Part shown: positions 6,987-12,810 of the stretch, one piece after another | Numbering within the stretch: position 1 is the first letter of the stretch | Layout: every line of letters starts with the position of its first letter | Assembly (NCBI GenBank): GCA_012512355.1 | Contig: JAAZEI010000062.1 | Span: 1 to 12,810 of the forward strand | From: Clostridiales bacterium | Lineage (GTDB): Bacteria > Bacillota > Clostridia > Christensenellales > Aristaeellaceae | DNA: 12,810 nt | Reading direction: 5' to 3' | Translations under genes and position numbers: made by a program | Notes under the pieces: model-generated | Told to the model about the DNA's origin: nothing | The model's input: only the letters and a program-made list of their open reading frames with translations | The model's database searches: none

Positions 6987-7002
6987 GGGAGCCAATAACA
7001 AT

Positions 7003-7009
7003 GGAGGAG
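7003..7009 (+). promoter_or_regulatory. Ribosome binding site that selects the second ATG of mnmE
   Basis: GGAGGAG at 7003-7009 lies just before ATG 7013-7015 (GGAGG core spacing five bases). It overlaps the upstream in-frame ATG at 7001, whose only candidate ribosome binding site (GGGAG, 6987-6991) would lie before the predicted transcription start. The 7013 start is therefore preferred. Confidence 0.7.
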
Positions 7010-7012
7010 AAC

Positions 7013-8338
7013 ATGGAAAACACCACCATCGCAGCGATTGCGACGCCCCCGGGGAAAGGCGGTATAGCCATTATCAGGCTCAGTGGCCCCATGGCACAGG
7101 AGCTGTTAGAGAAAGTATTTGTACCGTCCTCCCATAAAAACGCCTTTGAAAGTCATTTCTTGATGTACGGAAAAGCGGTAGATCAAGGTCAAATGATTGA
7201 TGAGTGCATGGCTGTCATCATGAAAGCACCCAGGAGTTATACCAGAGAGGATGTCGCTGAAATTCACCTGCATGGGGGAGAATATGTGACATCTGTGTTA
7301 TTGCACGCACTTTGGGGATTGGGAGCCAAGCCTGCCCAGCCGGGCGAATTTACCAAGCGTGCGTTTTTAAATGGACGGGTGGATCTCAGCCGCGCTGAGG
7401 CCGTTATGCAAATTATTGAGGCGTCAGGGAAAATGGCTGCTAAGGCGGCGATTAGAGATTTGAAGGGCGGCGCAAGCGCTTTTATTAATAAAGCACAGGA
7501 GGAACTAACCGATATTTTGGCAGGTGTCGCTGCCTCGCTTGATTATCCTGAAGAAATAGCAGAGGAAGAGGCTGTGGCAGGTCTTCTGCCCAGAGTCAAG
7601 CGATTGTCTGGGCAGCTGCTGGCAGCCTGTGATGAAAGGTCGGCGCGAATGCTCGAAAAAGGCATGGAAGTCGCCATCGTTGGCAGGCCTAATGTTGGCA
7701 AATCGTCTCTGCTTAACTGTCTGCTTGAAGAACAGCGGGCCATCGTGACAGATGAAGCTGGGACAACACGCGATATTGTCAGAGGCAGCACGGTTTTAGA
7801 TGGATTGCGTATCAATTTTTCGGATACAGCGGGGATTAGACAAAGCAATCAAAAGGTCGAACAAATCGGCATCGAGCTGGCAAAGCAAAGCATGCAAACC
7901 GCAGACTTGGTGTTGGCTGTCTTTGACAGGGGGATATCCATGACGCAGGAAGACAGCGAAATTCTCAGGTTAGCTAAAGAGCATCCTTATTTGTTGGTGC
8001 TTAATAAATCAGATCTCCCAAACAAACCTGAATGGCCCAATGGACTCAGCATCAGTACAAAGACTGGCGAGGGCATTGAGGAGCTCAAGACTGCTATACG
8101 AAATATAGCAGGTCAGCCCGGTGAAGGAGAATTAAGCCTCTTGCGTCATATGCACCTGGCCAGACAGGCAGCATCATCTTTATCAGAGGCTGCTGACTCT
8201 ATGGAAATTGCCGAACCCTTTGACCTGGTCGCCATCCATCTGCATGAAGCTTTGTATGCGCTGGGTGAAGTCACAGGTGAACAGGTGACGGATGCACTGT
8301 TAGATAAAATATTCTTAAATTTTTGTGTCGGTAAGTAA
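7013..8338 (+). CDS. mnmE: tRNA modification GTPase MnmE (TrmE)
   Basis: With MnmG it installs the carboxymethylaminomethyl-type group on U34 of certain tRNAs, using a folate-bound one-carbon unit. From the preferred start it has 441 residues, typical for the family. The N-terminal folate-binding domain opens TIAAIATPPGKGGIAIIRLSG; the central helical domain includes PGEFTKRAFLNGRVDLSRAE. The inserted G domain has G1 GRPNVGKSS (224-232), G2 GTTRD (250-254), G3 DTAG (271-274) and G4 NKSD (331-334). The C-terminus is the catalytic FCVGK, with Cys 438. An in-frame ATG four codons upstream (7001) is less likely given the promoter and ribosome binding site. The next gene follows after 18 bases, so they are probably co-transcribed. 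The usual neighbour mnmG is not in the window. Confidence 0.97.
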   Translation: MENTTIAAIATPPGKGGIAIIRLSGPMAQELLEKVFVPSSHKNAFESHFLMYGKAVDQGQMIDECMAVIMKAPRSYTREDVAEIHLHGGEYVTSVLLHALWGLGAKPAQPGEFTKRAFLNGRVDLSRAEAVMQIIEASGKMAAKAAIRDLKGGASAFINKAQEELTDILAGVAASLDYPEEIAEEEAVAGLLPRVKRLSGQLLAACDERSARMLEKGMEVAIVGRPNVGKSSLLNCLLEEQRAIVTDEAGTTRDIVRGSTVLDGLRINFSDTAGIRQSNQKVEQIGIELAKQSMQTADLVLAVFDRGISMTQEDSEILRLAKEHPYLLVLNKSDLPNKPEWPNGLSISTKTGEGIEELKTAIRNIAGQPGEGELSLLRHMHLARQAASSLSEAADSMEIAEPFDLVAIHLHEALYALGEVTGEQVTDALLDKIFLNFCVGK

Positions 8339-8356
8339 AGGGCAGAAGGATTATTC

Positions 8357-9211
8357 ATGAAAAAACTTTTAATTGCAATGGGCTCTGTGTATCTGATGCT
8401 GATGGTAATGATATCAGCATCCCTTGCGCAAGATGGCCCTAAGCTGATTGATTTGCGCAGTTTAGCGCCGCAAGGCACTTTTACGCAGGCACAAGAAGAG
8501 CCGATTTTTGGAGAGTTAAGCTATCAGAGCCATAACATCAGCATCCGCATTGAAAAGAGTCGCGTTGACAAGAGTGATGTATATGTGGCAGACATCTATG
8601 TATCTTCAGTTGAGCAATTGAAGCGTGCATTCAGCCATGGAAAATGGTCTGCCAATGCGCAAAAATCCAGCGTTCTGGTGAATGATAACAATGCTATCCT
8701 TGCCATTACGGGTGACTATTCCAGTTTATTCGACAAAGGTTTGGTGGTTGCCAATGGTGAGATTATCCGCAAGAGCGCTAATTCTTTGCGGCACAATTGT
8801 CTGATTTACAAGGATGGCCGGATGGAAACTTTTGGGCGCAATGAAATGGATATTGACCAAATCCCACAAAACAATATCTGGCAGAGCTTTCTTTTTGGGC
8901 CAGAGCTGCTGCAGGATGACGGTCAGTATTTTGAAGAGTTCAATTCAAAAATTGGGGTGGCAAATCCTCGCAGCGTAATTGGCTACTACGCACCCGGTCA
9001 TTACTGTTTTGTTGTTGTAGATGGGCGTGGTAATGGCAACAAAGGAATGAGCATGACACAGCTTAGCCGCTTTATGTCGCAGCTGGGCTGTCAGCAAGCT
9101 TATAACCTCGACGGAGGACAGAGCGCTGTCATGATATTCAATGGAAGTATTGTCAACTCACCTTACAAGGGCGGACGCTCGCTCAACGATATTGTTTATA
9201 TCGGGGAATAA
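8357..9211 (+). CDS. Secreted phosphodiester glycosidase family (NAGPA domain) protein
   Basis: A 284-residue exported protein. Residues 1-24 are a signal peptide: KK, a hydrophobic core (LLIAMGSVYLMLMVMISA), then an AxLA-Q type cleavage site after A24. The remainder matches the NAGPA/phosphodiester alpha-GlcNAcase-like domain: AITGDYSS (116-123, family AINGxYF), NPRSVIGYY (203-211), VVDGRGNGNKGMSMTQLSRFM (220-240) and the hallmark AYNLDGGQSAVMI (248-260), ending in GGRSLNDIVYIGE. Bacterial members are thought to act on sugar-phosphodiester bonds in cell-wall polymers or exopolysaccharide; the substrate here is unknown. The ribosome binding site AGAAGGA lies six bases before ATG. It is second in an operon with mnmE and is followed by a strong terminator. 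Confidence 0.85.
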   Translation: MKKLLIAMGSVYLMLMVMISASLAQDGPKLIDLRSLAPQGTFTQAQEEPIFGELSYQSHNISIRIEKSRVDKSDVYVADIYVSSVEQLKRAFSHGKWSANAQKSSVLVNDNNAILAITGDYSSLFDKGLVVANGEIIRKSANSLRHNCLIYKDGRMETFGRNEMDIDQIPQNNIWQSFLFGPELLQDDGQYFEEFNSKIGVANPRSVIGYYAPGHYCFVVVDGRGNGNKGMSMTQLSRFMSQLGCQQAYNLDGGQSAVMIFNGSIVNSPYKGGRSLNDIVYIGE

Positions 9212-9267
9212 TATAAATCCAATTTTTAGCATTCTGACACCTTGATATATCTGTTTAATCCAATTAC

Positions 9268-9314
9268 AAGCAACAGCGACCTGAGTTTTTGCTCAAACCG
9301 CTGTTGCTTTTTTT
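9268..9314 (+). terminator. Strong intrinsic terminator of the mnmE operon
   Basis: AAGCAACAGCG (9268-9278) pairs perfectly with CGCTGTTGCTT (9299-9309), and an inner TGAG/CTCA pair can extend the stem; seven T residues run from 9308 to 9314. The T-run overlaps the stop codon of the convergent CotH gene. On the minus strand the hairpin is followed only by TTGTAATT, so it should work mainly in the plus direction. Confidence 0.93.
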
Positions 9315-12300
9315 ATTGAATTTCCAGGTCAAACTTGTCCAGAACAGATTCGGCCGGGAAGGGAGGCTTGGGGCCGAAGTAATCAAGCATCTGCTGATTA
9401 GAGAGTTTGAACCAGTCCTGTACCTGAACATAACAGTGGCGAGGGCGCTTCCTAATGACGTTGCGCAGTCTCTCAACACGCTGTTCCCAGTAACGCACAG
9501 CCCCATCAGGAGTTTGAGGAAGGTCAAACGCTATGTTCTTGAGGTTCTGACCAGCCCACCTGTCCCAGTGAAGGCGCATTTCAGGCTTTAACAAATTGTA
9601 GCATATTTCCAATTGATCCAGCATTCGCTCGGTGGTGAAGAATTGGAATAGTTCACCAAATCGTCGTAAAAACTTTTCGAACATCTGATCATTTTCAAGC
9701 AACTTAATAAATAGACTATTGTCCATATCGTCATTAGATCCGTGGCCTTTGGGGTTGAGCATGTTTCGAACGCCATTGTTGCGGGAGGAGAAGAGACCAT
9801 AGTCCATGTCATAGAGTATCCAGCGCCACTTGCCCCCGGGCACTTTATATGAACGAATGTTGCCCGAGTCGGTGTTGGCAAAGAACATCTCGATAATTAA
9901 GTAATCTATCAGGTTGTCAACATCGATATGATCTTCAATATATTTCATGTCTTCCAAACTGTTTTTTGTGTCAAGCGTCTTGATTTTGGCAATCATTGCA
10001 CGCCACTCGGCATTTGAGCCATAATATGCCTTATAATCACCTTCAATCATATTGAGAGTATCCGCCTGGGAAAGCGGCATCCCTTCATGCTGGGCGGCGA
10101 AATAACGGCTGACTCGCTCACGAAGGTTGTAGTGTCCCCAATATTGGCCATTGATATAAACGATGACGGGTTTCCACGCCTGATTAATGACTGTGGTATC
10201 TGCTATTTGGTTGACAAGACGACTTTGCAGACCATCTGCCATCCGTGTCCAGACAGCATCGTTGCCGCTGATGCGAAGTACCAGTGATTTATATTGCTCG
10301 AAAGGCCGGTCTTCAAAGATTTTGGCATTGAAATATTTTTCGCCGAGTCCTGCTTTTGATACAAGTTTGATAGACTTTTGCGGCATATCCAAAGAATACT
10401 GACCGAGCAGCCCCATGGTGATTCCTTGGCTGAACAAAGCGCCCTCGCCATCCTGTTCAAACATTTCAGCATAGGCAGGCCGGCGAACTTTACCATGAAG
10501 CCGATATACGGGTGTGGGGTTTCTAAAGGGAATGTTCTTATAGGCCGTCAAGTCTATTGGCCGACCGTCTTCATACAAACCTGCTGCAAACATCCCTGTA
10601 GAAGTGTTCCATAGTTCCTCTGGCTCAATGGTGAGGGCTACCACAGGCAAAGTGTAATAAGTTTTCATGATATAGTTGGCTGTGACAGGCTGTGAAGGCT
10701 GTAAGCCAGGAGTGAAAGTCCTGACTCTCAGGGCCACTGTATTTGTGATTTCGATGGGAACCGTATAATCCGTCCCTTTATCAAGTGTAGGGACGCTTCC
10801 ATCGGTTGTGTAACGCACACGTGAGCCGGGTGGGTGATCGATGGTCAGCACAACATTATCCTGGTATAAGCCGCCCGGATGCGACAGCTCCGGTCTCTGA
10901 GAAAAGCCTCGGAAACCTGTATTATTGGGAAGCCCCGGTGTGGGGCTGTCATAATAAAAAAAGCCATCTCCTATTTGGGAGCGGCCATAGCTGATATCAA
11001 GCGGGATTTCATGCAGAATGACCCGATCAAGTACCTGCCCGTCCGCATCCGAGAAGGTCATCTCCTCCCCGCCTTTGCGCTTGAGAGCATAACTGACATG
11101 CAAAGAGGCGGCGTTGGTGCCGGGCTGGGCACTTTTATCCAGTAGCAGCACTTTGTATTCGCCAGGATAGATCGTCGTTCCTTGTGGGAAACGCCACTTT
11201 CTGGGCCAGGTTAAACTGTCAGATAAACCATAACCAGACAGATCCTGCGGCTGGTTCGAACTATTGTAGAGTTCAACCCAATCAGTGGCAGGCGCGCCTT
11301 GTACACCCGGAAAACTATCATTGCTGCTCATCAGCTCAGAGATGTAAACTCCTGTTTTGTTTAAAGCCAATAGATAGCGTTCGGCCATAGAGGCGCCGGA
11401 TTCATCATTTGGCGCTCCTGGAGTTCCGATATCAAATATTTGCCATTCATCGACTTGAGGGGAACGGCCGTAACTGCGATCTGCAGGTATCAGGCTATAC
11501 TGTACACGATCGAGCAATTGACCCTGTATGGTTGAGAGGGTAACAATCTCGCCTTCAGCGGAAAGTTTGAAATTGGTATGGGGAAATCCTTGCTCGCTTA
11601 CCTTATCTTTGCCCGACGCAAAGACCACGTAATACCCATAAGGAGGAATAAAGGAACCTTCGGGGAAAACCCATTTAACAGGACGATCAGCATTGTCACT
11701 CAAAGCCAGGTTGTCCAGAAAATAGTTTTCGTCGGTTAAGTTACGCAATTCAATCCAATCACTAAGTTCATTGTCTTCATCGCGAAGCCCGGAACGGGGG
11801 GCAGGCATCAGCTCATTAATGACCACATCTCCGATATCCACAGTATATTCCAGCAGATATTCCTCATGTCCCTGAGGGGTGTTGGGAAAGCCAGGGGTAT
11901 AATAATCTACTTTTTGATAGCTTTCATCTTCCAACAGAGCATAGACTTCATTTGTATTGAGGGTAGGTATTCTTAAACTGCGTAAAACGCTGCCGCCTGT
12001 ATCAAAAACATATACTTCTGTCCCGATACTGCTGAGTTTGAACTTGGCATGAAATGGCCTGCCTTCATCGTTTGCGTTTTTATTATCACAAAAAACAATC
12101 ACCCTGCCATCGGGCGGTAAAATATGTTTGGGGAATATAAATTTTGCTTTATCGGGCCGGTTAGACAGCGTGACATCTTTTAAGTCAATCTCTGTTTCGC
12201 CTCGATTCCAAAGCTCCAGCCAATCTGTAAAATGGCCATCCTCATCAGGGAAAGCGCTGGAGTTTGAACTCATCACCTCACTGATGACCAAACTCTCGTG

Positions 12301-12468
12301 GCGGGAGACAAGCTGTCCTTGTGCGTTAACATTCAAGGCCGATTGTGTCGGCTCGTTTGGCGAAATAATAATCAAGCTAATCATCAGCACGGCAAACAAA
12401 AGCAGCAAGATCATATTGCGGCTTTGTTTGCGATTGCGACGGGCTGCTCTTCTGGGGTTGGGACGCAT
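9313..12468 (-). CDS. Membrane-anchored lamin-tail / CotH kinase family protein
   Basis: A 1051-residue envelope protein. It begins with an arginine-rich cytoplasmic stretch (1-18) and one membrane segment (about 19-36), so it is probably a signal-anchor protein facing outward. Three lamin-tail domains follow (about 58-170, 213-325, 372-485), each with a DW(L/I/V)EL core and a closing TPGxPN (191-196, 349-354, 510-515). Next is a chitobiase/hexosaminidase C-terminal-type beta domain (about 528-598, VRYTTDGSVPT). The CotH domain is about 605-970, with YINGQYWGHYNLRERV (771-786), NTDSGNIRSY (865-874) and KWRWILYDMDYG (880-891), where D887 and D889 are likely metal ligands. CotH of B. subtilis is a spore-coat protein kinase; homologues joined to lamin-tail domains are usually surface proteins of unknown substrate. 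ATG 12468 has AGGAG nine bases upstream. It converges with the NAGPA gene. Confidence 0.92.
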   Translation of the reverse strand: MRPNPRRAARRNRKQSRNMILLLLFAVLMISLIIISPNEPTQSALNVNAQGQLVSRHESLVISEVMSSNSSAFPDEDGHFTDWLELWNRGETEIDLKDVTLSNRPDKAKFIFPKHILPPDGRVIVFCDNKNANDEGRPFHAKFKLSSIGTEVYVFDTGGSVLRSLRIPTLNTNEVYALLEDESYQKVDYYTPGFPNTPQGHEEYLLEYTVDIGDVVINELMPAPRSGLRDEDNELSDWIELRNLTDENYFLDNLALSDNADRPVKWVFPEGSFIPPYGYYVVFASGKDKVSEQGFPHTNFKLSAEGEIVTLSTIQGQLLDRVQYSLIPADRSYGRSPQVDEWQIFDIGTPGAPNDESGASMAERYLLALNKTGVYISELMSSNDSFPGVQGAPATDWVELYNSSNQPQDLSGYGLSDSLTWPRKWRFPQGTTIYPGEYKVLLLDKSAQPGTNAASLHVSYALKRKGGEEMTFSDADGQVLDRVILHEIPLDISYGRSQIGDGFFYYDSPTPGLPNNTGFRGFSQRPELSHPGGLYQDNVVLTIDHPPGSRVRYTTDGSVPTLDKGTDYTVPIEITNTVALRVRTFTPGLQPSQPVTANYIMKTYYTLPVVALTIEPEELWNTSTGMFAAGLYEDGRPIDLTAYKNIPFRNPTPVYRLHGKVRRPAYAEMFEQDGEGALFSQGITMGLLGQYSLDMPQKSIKLVSKAGLGEKYFNAKIFEDRPFEQYKSLVLRISGNDAVWTRMADGLQSRLVNQIADTTVINQAWKPVIVYINGQYWGHYNLRERVSRYFAAQHEGMPLSQADTLNMIEGDYKAYYGSNAEWRAMIAKIKTLDTKNSLEDMKYIEDHIDVDNLIDYLIIEMFFANTDSGNIRSYKVPGGKWRWILYDMDYGLFSSRNNGVRNMLNPKGHGSNDDMDNSLFIKLLENDQMFEKFLRRFGELFQFFTTERMLDQLEICYNLLKPEMRLHWDRWAGQNLKNIAFDLPQTPDGAVRYWEQRVERLRNVIRKRPRHCYVQVQDWFKLSNQQMLDYFGPKPPFPAESVLDKFDLEIQ
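10924..12297 (-). repeat. Three diverged protein-level repeats (lamin-tail units) inside the CotH-family gene
   Basis: Residues 58-196, 213-354 and 372-515 form three units of about 140 residues sharing the order I(S/N)E(V/L)M, DW(L/I/V)EL, a beta-rich body with FP(K/E/Q)G-like turn, and a closing TPGxPN. Units 2 and 3 also share SYGRS (332-336 and 493-497). The repetition is seen at protein level; the DNA copies are well diverged. Confidence 0.8.
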
Positions 12469-12514
12469 GTATACAGACTCCTTTTTTGTGGCTTAAGTTT
12501 CTTAATACAGAGCC

Positions 12515-12544
12515 ATTATAGTATATCACATCAGTTGGGAGCAA
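12515..12544 (-). promoter_or_regulatory. Probable promoter of the CotH-family gene
   Basis: On the minus strand a perfect TATAAT (12520-12515) is preceded, after 18 bases, by TTGCTC (12544-12539). Transcription would start near 12508, giving a leader of about 40 bases to the ATG. The -35 matches only in its TTG, so the element is moderate in strength. An overlapping TATACT gives the short inverted repeat TATACTATA next to the -10. Confidence 0.6.
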
Positions 12545-12551
12545 GCCGTCT

Positions 12552-12575
12552 AAAAACAAATGCCAAAATTTGTTT
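12552..12575 (-). terminator. A/T-rich intrinsic terminator after the ATP-grasp gene
   Basis: On the minus strand AAACAAAT (12575-12568) pairs with ATTTGTTT (12561-12554) around a six-base loop, and the run of five T (12556-12552) follows. The stem begins seven bases after the ATP-grasp stop codon and ends before the CotH promoter, so the CotH gene is probably a separate transcript. The stem has only one G-C pair, so efficiency is uncertain. Confidence 0.65.
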
Positions 12576-12581
12576 ATAAAC

Positions 12582-12810
12582 TTATTTTTCCAAAATATAG
12601 CGGAGATATTCTTTTGCGATATCTATCTTCGTGTGCATATAAAGCATGCGTGTGCCCACAGCATCTTCAATTTCGTTGAATACTGGCCGGCCTTGATGGA
12701 AGATAAAGTCGATGCCTACCAGCCCGAAATCAAAATGCTTCATGATATGCTCAACATATCCCAGAACATCAGGTCTCAGTGAAATCGGCATCGACCCTCC
12801 GCCAAGTCCC
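12582..12810 (-). CDS. ATP-grasp domain protein, C-terminal fragment (partial, runs off the window)
   Basis: The frame is open from the right edge of the window to TAA at 12584-12582, giving at least 76 residues. The visible end reads GLGGGS, then MPISLRPDVLGYVEHIMKH, GLVGIDFIF and PVFNEIEDAVGTRMLY. This matches the C-terminal half of an ATP-grasp ligase: the GIDFIF strand and the NEIEDxVGxRMLY stretch supply the metal- and ATP-binding acidic residues (D and E/N), as in RimK or glutathione-synthase-like enzymes. The internal ATG at 12791 should not be taken as the start, because codons before it (GLGGGS) are family-like. The ligase substrate cannot be told from this part. Confidence 0.8.
   Translation of the reverse strand, partial: GLGGGSMPISLRPDVLGYVEHIMKHFDFGLVGIDFIFHQGRPVFNEIEDAVGTRMLYMHTKIDIAKEYLRYILEK

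Noticed and set aside
7001..7012. ATG at 7001 as the mnmE start
   Set aside because: Predicted transcription begins near 6993, leaving no ribosome binding site for it; GGAGGAG lies correctly for ATG 7013, and family N-termini match the shorter form.
9268..9314. Bidirectional terminator serving the CotH gene as well
   Set aside because: The minus-strand hairpin is followed by TTGTAATT and not a U-tract, so terminator activity in that direction is doubtful.
11245..11285. tRNA T-arm-like GGTTCGAAC
   Set aside because: It lies inside the CotH-family coding region and no acceptor, D-arm or anticodon stem can be drawn around it.
12572..12581. Perfect palindrome GTTTATAAAC
   Set aside because: It is short and AT-rich and partly belongs to the terminator stem, so it is not convincing as an operator.

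Overview
The window looks like chromosomal DNA from a low-to-moderate-GC Firmicute, most likely a clostridial lineage. The reasons are a DnaD-type primosome protein followed by the start of a probable DnaC/DnaI-like loader, a PHP-type DnaE polymerase, a SigB/SigF/SigG-class sigma factor with an RsbW/SpoIIAB-like partner, a lamin-tail/CotH surface protein, and strong GGAGG ribosome binding sites. No phage, insertion sequence, CRISPR array, tRNA or rRNA was seen. The species cannot be named from the sequence alone.

Left half (1-6901, all on the minus strand, so transcribed right to left): dnaE (6901-3413) is read first from a promoter at about 6925-6953. Its stop overlaps the start of a small anti-sigma-like ATPase-fold gene by four bases (ATGA), and three bases after that gene comes a SigB/F-class sigma factor (3032-2304). 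A 273-base gene-free stretch with stem-loops and a possible weak terminator follows. Then comes a second tightly packed set: a TVP38/TMEM64 (VTT) membrane protein, a 406-residue DnaD-domain protein overlapping it by 8 bases, and the first 18 codons of a further gene overlapping DnaD by 14 bases (probably the helicase-loader ATPase). Replication genes therefore flank a sigma/anti-sigma pair.

Centre (6902-7012): two sigma-A-like promoters sit back to back with only four bases between their -35 boxes. One serves the dnaE operon; the other serves mnmE and a secreted phosphodiester-glycosidase (NAGPA-like) protein, which ends at a strong intrinsic terminator (9268-9314). mnmE is not next to mnmG here.

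Right half (9313-12810, minus strand): a 1051-residue membrane-anchored protein with three lamin-tail repeats, a chitobiase-type domain and a CotH kinase domain converges on the terminator. It has its own promoter. Upstream is the C-terminal end of an ATP-grasp enzyme with its own A/T-rich terminator.

The least ordinary item is the anti-sigma/sigma pair translationally coupled to the replicative polymerase gene. The anti-sigma protein keeps the fold's general layout but appears to have lost the ATP-lid glycine motifs and the correctly spaced N-box asparagine, and no anti-anti-sigma gene is present. Nothing in the window is convincing as a wholly new defence or mobile system.
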